Shown: in pieces, positions 32,051-44,247 of the stretch
How positions within the stretch are numbered: the first letter of the stretch is position 1
Layout: the number at the start of each line of letters is the position of its first letter
Assembly: GCF_000003815.2 (NCBI RefSeq)
Contig: NC_049987.1
Coordinates: 15,926,345 to 15,990,344, forward strand
From: Branchiostoma floridae
Lineage: Eukaryota; Chordata; Leptocardii; Amphioxiformes; Branchiostomatidae
Reading direction: 5' to 3'
DNA length: 64,000 nt
Position numbers and translations under genes: made by a program
Notes under the pieces: generated by a model
Databases searched by the model: none
What the model was told of the DNA's origin: nothing
Seen by the model: only the letters and a program-made list of their open reading frames with translations

Positions 32051-33574
32051 TTACTTACTTACTTTATCCTTCCGTTTATGCCTGGGGGGGCGTCGCGGGG
32101 AGATGCAGGCGTCTCTCTGCAGCCAGGTGTGTCGCCTCCTGGAGAGTCAGGCCGTGTGCAAGCAGGGACTCTGCTACTCCCTCTATCCACCTGCGGCGTG
32201 GTCTCCCTCTGGCCCTGACACCTGAGTGTCTGGTGGTGTAGGCTCTCAGCGCTGGCTGTGTGGTTGGCATTCTTGTAAGATGACCAAACCACTGTACTGT
32301 CTGTTTGGCAATGAACTGTAGGACCAGTTTGGTTCCCACCATCTGTCTGACCACATCGTTCCTCAACCTGTCCCTCCTCGTCTTTCCAGCTGCTCTTCTC
32401 AGGACCCTCATCTCACAGCTTGTGAGTTTCCTCTCCTGTGATCTGTTCAGGGTCCAGGTTTGGCACTGGTATGTGAGTGTCGGAACAAAGATGGCATTGA
32501 TGAGTCTGGCCTTGGTCTCCTATAGGGATGCTTGGGTGCTTTAGCTAGGTGCTAGCTGGTAGTTGACAGAGTTTGCTTTCTGTATTCTTGTCTCTATCTC
32601 TCTGTCTAATTTCCCATCTTCTGTGAAAATGCTCCCCAGGTATTTAAACTCTGCAGTCTGTTTCAGGAGTTGTCCGTTGACTGTGATATCCAGTTTCTCT
32701 GGGCAGCGGCCGACTGACATGGATTCTGTCTTTCCAATGCTGATCTTCATCTCGTGATGCTCACATGCACTGTTGAGCTCGTCTATGTGGTGCTGGAGTT
32801 CCTCCTTGTTCTCGTTCAGGATACCTGGTGCTAGCTGGTAGTTGACAGAGTTTGCTTTCTGTATTCTTGTCTCTATCTCTCTGTCTAATTTCCCATCTTC
32901 TGTGAAAATGCTCCCCAGGTATTTAAACTCTGCAGTCTGTTTCAGGAGTTGTCCGTTGACTGTGATATCCAGTTTCTCTGGGCAGCGGCCGACTGACATG
33001 GATTCTGTCTTTCCAATGCTGATCTTCATCTCGTGATGCTCACATGCACTGTTGAGCTCGTCTATGTGGTGCTGGAGTTCCTCCTTGTTCTCGTTCAGGA
33101 TACCTTGATCATCAGCAAAAAGCAGCTCGTTCAAAGACTCTGGATCTGGGTTGGCTTCTTTTGTGATGTTATCCATGTACACTATGAACAGTAGAGGTGA
33201 CAGTACACATCCTTGCCTCACTCCGGACCTTATCTGGAACCAATTGGAGAGACCGTTTGGTGTCTGTACTGCGCTCTTGCTGTTATGGTTAAGTGCTCTT
33301 ATGTTCTCCAGAAGTTGGCCCTTTACACCATACTGTTCCAAGATCTGCCAAAGTCGGTTCCTGTTTACCCGGTCAAAAGCTTTTTCCTGGTCGACAAAGA
33401 CAAGGCGGAGGTGCTTTTGGTACTCACAAGCCTTCTCACAGAGCTGTGCGAAGATTGCATTGGTACAGCTTCTCCTTTTCCGGAAGCCAAACTGAGCTTC
33501 ACTGAGCAATCGGTCTACAATTGCCCTTGTGCGTTGCTCCAGTATTTTTGCGAATATTTTACCCGTGTGACTTA
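32051..33574 (-). pseudogene. 5'-truncated RTE-like LINE with 11-bp TSD
   Basis: The minus strand encodes RT motifs KIFAKILEQRTR, FGFRKRRSCTNAI, DQEKAFDRVNR, GVRQGCVLSPLLFIVYMDNI and LLFADDQ, then the C-terminal WFGHLTRM and RGRPRRRWIEGV. A frameshift near 32545-32500 breaks the frame. CATTTTTGTAC at 32040-32050 and 33575-33585 is a perfect 11-bp target-site duplication, and the 3' tail is a TAAG repeat. The element is 5' truncated at the RT domain, the usual result of target-primed reverse transcription. Confidence 0.92.
32548..33105 (-). repeat. Exact 279-bp tandem duplication inside the LINE
   Basis: Copy 1 is 32548-32826 and copy 2 is 32827-33105; by eye they are identical. The unit is 93 codons, so the RT frame stays open across it. 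It may be a very recent duplication or an assembly error. Confidence 0.9.
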
Positions 33575-33585
33575 CATTTTTGTAC

Positions 33586-34740
33586 ATCTTTGTCTAGCTA
33601 CTTACTTACCAAAAGTCATCATTCCTTACTTGAGTTATCGAAGGTTTAGGTCAATTTCTGGCTCCATGCAATAAGAGAGTTGTCAAGGCTGAAAAGTATT
33701 CACGGACACGGTATATGTAGCTACCGAAATACATTTTGTGAATTGTCAAGATCAGCCCTAGATTTCCTAACATCGACCCATGTGTCTTAGGGCACTGTTT
33801 TCAAATCTTGATTACGGGTTTCAATGGGATGATTGCCGGAATTCAAAGTCAGTTTTTTACTCAAAGAAAGTACATGATTGTGTAGAAAATGGAGTTGACA
33901 AAACTACCAAGTGATTTTCATGTTCAACCAATGATTTCTTAACATTGCCTAAGTTGAAGTTTGTCCAATGGTTGTTTGTGATATGATATAATATGTTACA
34001 CTTGGCTGTAATTTATCTGGAGGATACGGGGGGAGGTTTCAAGCTTGAGTCCAATTTCAATGTCAAGTTACCAATACAATAATGTTTTTCGATTCAGAAA
34101 AATGTTATCTGAATAACCAGAACACTCGCCTCTGTAGCCTGACTAAATCGCGCTCCTAGCGGCCGCTCCAACAGTTACATGTACCGGGGAAGGGGTCATT
34201 AACCCCAGTCAGCGAGATTGACAATTGTGTAAACACAGGCTATCACATGTGAAGTTTAAAAAAACACTGAGCATTTTAGTCATCAGTTCCATTTGAAACT
34301 TGAAATAGTAATTCACCAGAACATGTCATTATAGAACAATGTGTGTGTCAGTGTACTACAGCTCGCAGACGCACTTTTGTTTCTAGAAGGATAAGTGATG
34401 CCCTTTCATACCTTTCTGTCCAGCCAGCTCATTTAGGTACACACTGCACAATGTACATGTATTTCACAGGAGAGTTTAAATGTTATATGTTATAGCTTAT
34501 TGACTCCCTATATCATAAGTAGGAAAATTACCCGTCCAGTAGTTCTGTGTTCCTTCTTCTTTTACTGACATTTTGATTAAAATGACTTGAAATTTGGTAT
34601 TATGAAATTAGAGTGAGTGATTTTTGCATAGGGATCGAAATATCGCTGAGCGTATGTTTCAAAATGTTGGCTTTCGAATTGATTCTGTTTTTGCACTCCA
34701 TTACCATAATTGTCCAGTGTTCTGATAGTAACTGTCTAAG
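33586..34740. other. No gene seen
   Basis: The first 80 bp continue the octamer-type repeat interrupted by the LINE. The rest is AT-rich with short frames and no recognised domain. Confidence 0.45.
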
Positions 34741-37700
34741 AATCTAAATCTAGGTTCACCATAGGCGGTAGGCCATCGAGTTTTTGTTGAAATCTGTATT
34801 AGTTTGCTGTAATAAAAATCTGACTCCACGGAAAGATGCCCGAGAATCGTACACTTATTAACGGGGGGGATCCAATGTCCGGTTACTGTTCTAAGTGAAT
34901 GCGCATGGCTTTTGTCATCGTACATTTTACTGAGAACCCATCAAAAACAAGTCAAGATCTTGTTAACAACCATATAACTGTGATTGAAGCTGTGCAGACA
35001 TACATTTCATTTAGCGGCAGCAACTACCGAACTGTAGTTTGATAGCGCGCGAAACTACTGGCAGGTTTTGACTTGCGTTTCATTGGAACGTTCTAACACA
35101 AAAAGGGGGTCCAAACTCCGATAAGTTCACAACCAAGCCATCTCTGTATATTTTCAAGCGTCCTATGCATGCAAAATAACACTAAACTTCTGCAATACTA
35201 TTTTTTTGTTACAAATATATGCAATATTTTGAATTACGCTGCATATTTAATACGTTTAGTTACAAGGTTTACCTCTCACGGCGAAACCAACCTGTCGCCA
35301 AAAATGAAAATGGCGGCACATTTGTTTACATCTGCCTGTGATTACATTTTTTCACTTTCGGCTTCTTAATTTCCCGCTTCAACCTCGTTTTTAACAGCAG
35401 AAATGACTACAGGATTTCTATAGTCGGTAGGGATCGATTTTCTTGAATGATCGGTACTCTACTGACGAGTTGACTAACTCCATCGTGTTGAGCATCGCTC
35501 GGCTTCCTTCATAGGTGATTGGCAAAGATGGCGGGGGTGACAGGGCCGTGAACATGCGGCATAATTTAGCTCCGATTATCCAACTATAAAAGCAAAGACA
35601 CGGCATAGCTGTGCTTCTTTAGGAAGTCGTATAGATATCCTTCTCATTTGTGGCGGTATCTTTTCACATTTCGTATTTGACGATGAATAATTTAAGAGTT
35701 TCCCGGGCCATGTTTTAGATGAGTTCGCTCGTCAGCATGCACGGAAGGCGTCAAACCTTTGTACTTTTTTCAATCGTTATCTATCGGGGCTTACCAACTT
35801 GGACACATACTCTGACTTTTCAGTTATTTACAACAAGGTTTAGTCCATAACAAGTTGTACTTATCATGTGCAGACACTTATGCATATCTCCGCAAAAATG
35901 ATTTTAAAATCCTACCGGAGTTTGGACCCCTACCGGACATTGGATCCCTCCCGTTACACACACGGTGTACTCGGTCCACGGAAGGATTCCCGAGAATCGT
36001 CATACACTTACACACACCGTGCACTCGGTCCACGAAAAGATTCCCGATCGAGAATCGTACACTTACACACACTGTACTCGTCCACGGAAAGATTCCCGAG
36101 AAACGTACACTTAGCGGTTACACGAACTGTCGATTCCAAAGAATCGAACAGTTGCCGAAATCACCCGAAGTTTGCCGAACACCGACTTCCGAACGCTTTG
36201 GTGTTAGGAACAATAATGAAGTTAATACATGGGCGATAGGCCATCGAGTTTTTGTTGAAATCGCTGTTGCTATCTTTGTACGTATATACTCAACACACAG
36301 TGTATACAGTAATACCATACTGTGTACTCAGTCCATTAAATCAAATAGTAAACAAGATGCTGAGCTTGAAAGACACACTGTGTACTCCGAGCTCCGTTTG
36401 CTGCGTCGTTCTAAATTTAGATCACGGGATAGTTCACGCAAAGGCCGACGGGAGTAGAACAGTTTCGCAGTTTGCTCGAACGCGTTCGCGAAGCCCTGCT
36501 CGAACCGATGAACCGCCAAGAGGGCTAACTTCACTAACTACATATAAATGACTGGGTAGGAAATACTATCCGGAAAGAGCGTTACCAATAGGGGTGACCA
36601 GCAGGAAATGTGAGTTAGAACCACGGTTCTATGGTGGATCTGGGACTTCTCGGCTTTTACGTGAGAATAGTTTTCAACGTGGCTGGTTTGACCAAAGGCG
36701 ATAGGCCATCGAGTATTTGTTGAAATCAGTATTACATGTACTTCGTCGTACTAAAATCAGACTTTATGAACTCAAACAGTGTATACTCGTTCCACAGAGA
36801 TTCCTGAGAATCATACACTGACTACCACACACTCAGTGTACTCGGTCCACTCAAATAGTCCCCAGAATCATACATTGACACACTCTCTCTGAAAGAATTC
36901 CGAGAATCATTGACATCACTGTGTACTCAGTCAACTAAAAGATTCCCGAGAATCATACACTACACTATTACACTATAAAACACGCGGTGTGTACTTGGTT
37001 CACTGAAAGTTTGGCGGGAAATCTGAGTCTCGCGTCTCTCTGATTGGTTAGCAATGATGTAATAGTCTTGTGCAGCAGCGACTCTAGCGGCCAGATATGG
37101 TACTGCTGGTAACGCTGTTCCCCGGAAATCGGACTTTACAAAATGCTGTATATCTTCTTTATTATTAGGTGTTGTGTCCCAAGTAATCTCACATAGCTAG
37201 TAAGTAACACCCAGATAATAAGTAGTATCGACGTGTTTTATTTCACTGCGGCAGTTCGCCTTAAACAAGGGCTTTTGAAACGGCGTTTCCTACCTATTCA
37301 TTATTGTTCCTAACACCAAAGCGTTCGGAAGTCGGTGTTCGGCAAACTTCGGGTGATTTCGGCAACCGTTCGATTCTTTGGAATCGACAGTTCGTGTAAC
37401 CGCTAAGTGTACGATTCTCGGGAATCTAATCTTTCCGTGGACCAAGTACACAGCATGTGTAAGTGTACGATTCTCGGGAATCTTTTCGTGGACCGAGTAC
37501 ACGGTGTGTGTAAGTGTATGACGATTCTCGGGAATGTTTCAGTGGACCGAGTACACGGTGTATAGACAGTGTATGATTCTCGGGAATCCCATGGTGGAAC
37601 GACTACACACTTTGAGTTCATTAGAGTAGGATTTTTATTACAGCAAACAATACTGATTTCAACAAAAACTTGATGGCCTACCACCTATGGTTAATAGTGA

Positions 37701-38010
37701 AGTTAGCCCCTTGGCGGTTCATCGGTTCGAGCAGGGCTTCGCGAACGCGTTCGAGCAAACTGCGAAACTGTTCTACTCCCGTCGGCCTTTGCGTGGTGAA
37801 CTATCCCGTGATCTAAATTTAGAACGACGCAGCAAACGGAGCTCGGAGTACACAGTGCGTCTTTCAAGCTCAGCATCTTGTTGAGCTATTTGATTTAATG
37901 GACTGAGTACACAGTATGGTATTAATGTATACAGTGTGTGTCGAGTATATACGTACAAAGATAGCAACAGCGATTTCAACAAAAACTCGATGGCCTATCG
38001 CCCATGGGTT
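34740..38010. repeat. Complex inverted repeat with a minisatellite, permuted order
   Basis: A minisatellite built on GATTCCCGAGAATCGTACAC and GTGTACTCGGTCCACGGAAA lies at 35930-36120 (plus) and inverted at 37400-37640, with decayed copies at 36770-37000. The block with CGAAGTTTGCCGAACACC-type sequence (36120-36220) is inverted at 37295-37400, and the block 36222-36545 (GCGATAGGCCATCGAGTTTT to CGAACCGATGAACCGCC) is inverted at 37690-38010. The order is A-B-C on the left but C-A-B when the right side is read in reverse. Additional GGCCATCGAG copies lie at 34766 and 36698. No gene is seen. Confidence 0.75.
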
Positions 38011-38289
38011 CACTGCAATCATTCTCTATAATGTGAGACTATATGCAAAATCAATGCAAAACTTAGCTCTATAGACTGAAAAATTCTTTGCTGGAACAGT
38101 TAAGCTGCAAGGCTTCATGTCAAAAGTCCTGTCTCAACATATTGAAAGCTGAAAATAGGAGCAGTATTTTATTTTTCTTTGATTTTCTTTCTGAAATGCT
38201 GAACTGTACTTGCATTTGGCAACTCCCTAAAGTGGGCCCCCCACAGGTGATCAGGTTAATGTGTAACACAAAAGGAGCAAAGGAGAAAG

Positions 38290-38445
38290 GCCATGACCAA
38301 TGAGCACCGACCACGTTCCACGGTTCGGCTTATTTGCATAGTCAGGTGACAAATAACCATCCTGAATAGCAGTCTCTTACAGTTATGCCTGTCTAGTGCT
38401 GTACCTATAGTGCACATTGGTGATCACCATTTTAAGTAGTCCAAC
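38290..38445 (+). promoter_or_regulatory. Candidate gene B promoter
   Basis: Upstream of the proposed first exon lie CCAAT (38297-38301) and the octamer ATTTGCAT (38332-38339). No TATA box is evident. The call depends on the exon at 38446 being real. Confidence 0.3.
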
Positions 38446-38458
38446 ATGGCAAAAACAG
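38446..38458 (+). CDS. Candidate first coding exon of gene B (13 nt)
   Basis: ATGGCAAAAACAG is followed by GTAAGAAA, a strong donor; A at -3 and G at +4 give a good start context. It ends in phase 1, which fits the phase-1 acceptor at 48461. This is a model only; many short ATG-donor pairs occur by chance. Confidence 0.35.
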
Positions 38459-38883
38459 GTAAGAAAACAAACCTCCAGTTACCTGCCTACTCTAACTTTC
38501 ATATTTTCCTGTTCTGACCCATTCTCAGTGGTTGTCTAATTAAGAATTCATAAAATCATTTTGTATTGCAGCATTATAACAGGCCAGCTTTGTATAATTC
38601 CTAATCATACTTTACTCATTAAACCCATTTAATTATGCCAACCCCTTTCCACTCTGAGTATATTTGTGGGTAGCCACCTTGATTTCATGTTATGGTCAGG
38701 TTTAAGGAGTAGACTCACTTGGGATGTACAAACAGTTAGTATACCTTGTAGGAATGGCTCCTTGCTATGGCATAAACACTTAAATATTGCCATAATCATA
38801 TTCTTAGTAGAGGGCGATCTTTAGGCAAAATGAAACCATCATGAAAATTCAGCAATAAGTAAACAAAACATAATCAGCAAATA

Positions 38884-39801
38884 CAGTCAAACTTGTATTC
38901 AACAACCACTCAAGGGACCAAGGAAATATGGTTGTTGACTGGAGTTGGTTGTTGGATAAAACTGGGGTCGGTTGGCTGGTTGGTTGGTATAAATATTACC
39001 ATAGGCATCTGCTTGTATGTAATGTATTACTGTTACTTATAAAAAAAGTCATACTGATGATGTTTTGACCCCCAAAGAGTATATTCAATTCAACTGAGCA
39101 AAAAATACAAAACAATAAAAAAATGTTACAAGAAAACATGCTGAATTGGTGTGTTTACAAGTAATGTTACATTCATACTACAAGATGTCCAAATTATGCA
39201 TTGACAACTATTAGTCTCCATGTTGTTATGTAAACTAATTTCAAGAAACCATTGTTTAACAATCAGAGCTGTGTTTGTCTATCAATCAAACATGTTCTGT
39301 TTGTTAGTTGTCTGTTCCTTGAACAGCCAAAACAAGCTCTTTTAGTTTCTCTATCAGTATGTCAAAATTCCCACCGATGTGCACAGTGTTAAATATGCTT
39401 TACTGATTTTCACTGACATGTTAAAGTTGAAAAACAGTAAAAATCTGTTAATGACATTATTTCTAACAGATTTCTACTGATGTTTACATGGTGTTATTGT
39501 TGTGAGGTTTAGTGTGGATCAAAATTGTTTCTGATGCAAATGTCAGAGCTTACAAAAGTACTCATTTTGAAATCGTTGCTGCTGGGATGGATCAGACACA
39601 GCGACTGTCTCTCAATTTTGGTTGTTGAGAGGGGTGTGAAAGACCCCTGGGGACGGCAAAAATGTGGTTGCTGGTTGGGGTAAGCAGTTGGTTGTTTAAA
39701 AGAGGACCATCACCATGCAAAATAGGACGGGACTGTCTCAGAGTGGTTGTTGACTGGAGTTGGTTGGTAGATAGAGTTGGTTGGATGGGCAGGTTTGACT
39801 G
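38884..39801. mobile_element. Tc1/mariner-superfamily MITE, copy 2
   Basis: It begins CAGTCAAACTTG and ends CAGGTTTGACTG, flanked by TA on both sides (38882-38883, 39802-39803). The body matches 16051-16741 with extra internal sequence. No transposase is encoded. Confidence 0.82.
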
Positions 39802-39803
39802 TA

Positions 39804-40963
39804 GTCGTAAGTTCAAATAATTAGCCATGCAACATGGCGGTCGGTTGCTTTTAAATTTATTTAAACGTAAATTTCCAGTTGCTAGGGAGGGTATTGAGTT
39901 GCATGTACCAGCAGCCCAGACTATACTGTGCCCCAGGTAATTCCACCTTGTCTGTGTTTGTTCAATGTAGATTTAATAGATAGAGTAAAAAAACTCAGTA
40001 GCCTCCTTAGCAGGCTCTACATCCAGTTATCTATACAAGTCATACTTTTTCTTTTTTGGCTACGCCTCAATGGCAGAGGCATTTTTACAGTATATATTAC
40101 GATCACTTTGAATATATTTTTAAAATTGCTCGAATGCATTCCCTCGGGAATTGGCTTTGAGGTAGCCTTTGCCTGTTTAAAGGCCTTTATTGCTTCTTAT
40201 CTTAGCACATGAACTATTTTGGGTAATACACTTCTTTCAGCACAGAAAAGCACTGTCTCAATTAATGTTTTGAGCATTTTTTTCTGTTTTGGCAAATAAG
40301 AGATACATGTATGTGTTAACATTTAAACTCTTCATCCCTCTTTTAGTGTTCTTTGAAAGAACTAGAAACACTATATAATATTAAAGCTGTAATATTTAAA
40401 ATTCGTTTTTCGTTTCACCAGTGCACACAATCATATTTTGAATTTACAAAATCTGATTTGACGCAATGATTATAGTAAGTAAGTAATGTAGTGTCCACAT
40501 TGAAATAAAATTTTCAGTTGCAAGACAAACGATGTACACAATTGCCTATTTCATCAACATACACATCAAACACACATTTGTCCCATCTCAAGCTTAAGAC
40601 ACAAACATCCAGAATGTAAAAACTTTGTGGAACAGGGCAAAGACTTAGGTTTTGTAACTTTGGATTTACGACTCTATAGCATAATATGAATCTTGGTAAT
40701 ACATTCAAGTAAAAACGCACTGTTTTGATATTCTATTAACCTTGAAACAAATTGTTTGCATGACTTAGTACCATAGAATTCATGGAACTTAATAGTAGAC
40801 TAATTGTTAAGCATAATGTACATTTATTCCCGTTTTGTTGAGGTGATAGCTCAGTTGCTGTTAATCTGACTGCCAACTTCAACTCTTTCTTGTGACTGTT
40901 GTCATGTTAAGAGCTGAAAGAAATGTTATAGAACAGATTAGATATAGCTTACAGTTAGATATA
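39804..40963. other. No gene seen (within the proposed gene B intron)
   Basis: AT-rich sequence with short frames; nothing recognised. Confidence 0.45.
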
Positions 40964-42435
40964 CCGTATTTCTTTCATTAAACCGCGCACTTTTTTGACA
41001 TTTCAACTTTGAAGTTGGTGCTTCAGGTCAAAGCCAAAGTCGGGGTGCGCGTTTTAATCAGGGGTTGCCTCGAGAAAAATCACGTAACAAGCCAGAAAGC
41101 CAGCAATTACGCCGCGAGGTGTTGCGCTGAACATCGATAATTTATGCATTTGTCTTTCCTTTAATCTTTTACAAGAAACGATGTTATATATACTTAAATT
41201 ACGTATTCTTATGTTGTTCTTTGTATTTTAAAGTATTATGGTTGTAATGATATTTATGATAAAGATATTATAAGAATGATTTGAAAAAGAAAAACCGGGT
41301 GACAATCGTCCGACTTTTTGCAGCGTGCCGGGGCTGGCAGACTTTGTTTACAAAATTTATCCCCGAGGTATCACGCGGCTGCACGCCGGCACATCGTGCA
41401 CATCCACGAACATTTTGATCCCAAACATAATTGCTATGATCTAAAAATGTTGCAGGGTTCTTCTTTGCGGGAGTTTAGTTTTTGTTTGACGAGAAAAATG
41501 CGACATTATTTTCGGGGTGTCTGGAAACCCACGCCACACTTACGGCTGCATCGAAAACCAAAATTTCGCTAGAGACACCATGAATCCACATATAAATACA
41601 TGTTTCCACGGAAGGTTCTTTTAATTATGTGTTTCTTAACTAGAATGGTGCAATTTAATCGTGGAAAATAGCGTTCTTTTGCGTTTAAAAATGTAACTAT
41701 TTGAAACAAAATGGCGGCGGGTGCTGCAGCATGCCTATGGAAATCTCCCATGATGCACTGCTCCAGCCAATCAGAGCGCGAGTTCACCGGGGATTCCCCG
41801 TCATTATACATTCAGTTGTTGTTGTTGTGGTGGCTTCAACCAATCAGAGCTGCGTATTTCCAACCCTGCAGACGCCGCGTTCCTGTGCCGCGCTGTATAA
41901 AAATACGTATTTCTCTGGAAGAACGGCGGGCCACGATGTTTTATTATGACAGAAAATGTGTTTTATTTTAGTTTATCTTCGAACAGCCCGGTAAAATCAA
42001 ACGATTTCATGTATGCTAACTCGATAAAATGGCATTTTAGCCTGATATTCTCATCGCGCTGCCTGAGCAAGCCGCCGAAAATTTGTAGAGTATAATTTTC
42101 TCTAAGTGCCGATCCAGAAATTGTATCATTTTAATTGTGAATATGTGACTGTAAGATAACGAAGTATTAGTATTGAATTATGGTAACATTTTTCTAAAGG
42201 TTCCGTAGCTGGAAATTAGGCGTGACATAAGAATAAACATAAAAGGGTGCTGCGCTGTATGAGGGAGCGGCCGCGCTTTGAGGGTACCTCCGGTGCGATC
42301 GTCGGCAAAAATTAGGTGCGCGGATTATTGAGGGGTTTCCCTTGGCTATCTCAGCTTGCGTGAAAGGGCGTGCGATGAACCCCAAATCGGGGGTGCGCGT
42401 TTTATTTGGGGTGCGCGGTTTAATGAAAGAAATAC
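40964..42435. mobile_element. TIR element, CCGTATTTCTTTCATTAAAC ends
   Basis: The left end CCGTATTTCTTTCATTAAAC continues as CGCGCAC, and the right end is GTGCGCGGTTTAATGAAAGA followed by AATAC. TA lies at both outer edges (40962-40963, 42436-42437), compatible with a Tc1/mariner/pogo-type target, although the right end lacks the last two bases of the left. A second, inner GTGCGCGTTTTA motif pairs on both sides. No transposase frame was found. Confidence 0.7.
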
Positions 42436-42539
42436 TACATGCTGACAGACCCGATCATCTCCCATGATCAATATGTCACAAAAGTAAAATTATGATGTCT
42501 GGATTTTTTAGGATATGTTTCAAAACCAAACTACTGATA

Positions 42540-43170
42540 GTTATTACCTTTGCCAGAATGGCTAAGGTTATGTTTTCGGTTTGGTGGTGTGGTTCTCCCC
42601 GTTTGTGAGCAGCATAACTCGAGAGGACTCCGATGGATGCAGCTGATATTTGGTGGGTGGGTAGGGGTGTGGAAGACGAAGGTCGAGTTCGATAATGGGC
42701 CTCCTAGCGGCTTGCTAAGGTACTGCAGCAGGACCTGCATGCTTGATATCTCGCGTTCCGGACATGCTGCGGTCGTGATTTTTGAGCGTTAGGGAGCCCT
42801 TAAAGCAGGGAGTGATTGCTGCGAGTTTGGGCCCCCTAGTGGCTTTCATGGAAGTGCAGGCGCCGGTTTAATTGCAAACTTTTGTCTGCGGACAGCATAA
42901 CTCGAGAAGACTTCGACGGATGCAGCTGGTATTTGGTGGGTGGGTAGGGGTCTGGGAAACGAAGGGGGAGTTCGATAATGGGCCCCCTAGCGGCTTCCCT
43001 TGGTACTGCAGCGCAACTTCCGGGTGTGTTTTTCCATCTTCTGAACATGGTATGGCCACGAGTTTTGGGTGTTAGATAGCTGTTGTGCTCAGGAGTTAGT
43101 GACATAAGTTTGGGCCCCCTAGCGGCTAGTGTAGGGATAGCAGGGGCATTCTTGTCAAAAACTTCTGAAG
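42540..43170 (+). repeat. Dispersed repeat family, tandem copies
   Basis: AGCATAACTCGAGARGACT, then GATGGATGCAGCTG, then TTTGGTGGGTGGGTAGGGG and GGGCCCCCTAGCGGC appear at about 42605 and again at 42893, with a remnant to 43135. Related fragments occur at 46.8-47.1, 54.4-55.3, 59.3-59.7 and 60.5 kb. Confidence 0.8.
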
Positions 43171-43381
43171 CATTGCAACCCCCCAGCCTGGTTTGGTTGA
43201 TTCCACCACAGCACAGTTGACGCTGTCAATCACTTGATCGGATGTTGAGGTGAAGGGGGGGGGGGGGTGCCCTAAGGTCAGGTGGCAGCTGTTTCTTAGC
43301 CTAAGCACAGAGCTAGAGTCAAGCAAGTTTGTTTTGGAGCAGGATATATTTGAAAACACTGGATTAACTGGAAGGTCTTGT

Positions 43382-43416
43382 CCAAGGAGGTTATATTCTG
43401 AATATAACCTCCTTGG
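43382..43416. repeat. Near-perfect palindrome, 17-bp arms
   Basis: CCAAGGAGGTTATATTC, one base, then its exact inverse. CAAGGAGGTTATA also stands alone at 55672, so this may be two repeat ends head to head. Confidence 0.85.
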
Positions 43417-43419
43417 TCT

Positions 43420-44247
43420 TGTCGGTCTGCAAGCAACTGTGTATGACCTATCTGACAGGTAAGATTGACATGTAAGGTATTGAAACGATAAGAGAGGAAA
43501 GGATAGTTTGATACTACTGATGGTGTCTATATGCTTATTGTACTGTGCCAAGCAATGTTAGGGAAATCTACTTTCTGCACGTCTGTGTTGTCCGTAAAGT
43601 TACATAATGCCTTTTCTTAAGCCCTGCTTAAGTCAGGTAGATCCCTAGTGGTCTTTTGCTCCTAGAAGTTGCAGACAGTTAAGATATACATGAATTCAGA
43701 CTCTTTTATGTATGGACATTAGTTTGACTTGTTTACGACAGAATATCAGTGATAAAAGATAGTATATGCTATTTGAAACTCTTAAAGAAAGAGAAGTTCT
43801 CCAGGTTTTTGATTTACTCTGTGTCCTGTAATTTCTTCTACTTAGATGTGTAACCTCTATAGACAGAGTTCGTGCCATATCTTTTGAGCTTAGTTGGGTA
43901 GGGATTGGGGAAAGGAATGGTACAGAACATGTATGATAACGATTTTAAGTGTTAGAAAGGTGTTGTTTTTAGGAAGACGTGACATATGTTTGAGTCCCCT
44001 AGCGGCTTGTTTCTGGGGATAGCAGGCATTTTTGTCCAAAAGTTCTGTGGAAATGCAGGGCATTTTTGTCAAGACACTCCAATGTTGCCAAGTGGTAGAA
44101 ATAGTATATTGCCCCCATAAAAGTAAGCCCTATTGTTGCCTCTGTATATTTTTTTGATTCCACTGCTGGGCACTGGTGAATCCTTTCTGGTGGGCTATTG
44201 TTGCATGACAGCCAACCATTCTTTGCAAGGATGTGTGAATTGTTATA
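43420..44247. other. No gene seen; dispersed-repeat remnants
   Basis: The block near 43850-44060 (TTTTGAGCTTAGTTGG, AGTCCCCTAGCGGCTTGTTT) recurs at 46800-46960. No coding signal was recognised. Confidence 0.5.

Noticed and set aside
41318-41971. Plus-strand frames of 80-86 codons
   Set aside because: They lie inside a non-autonomous TIR element, have no domain, and overlap in different frames.
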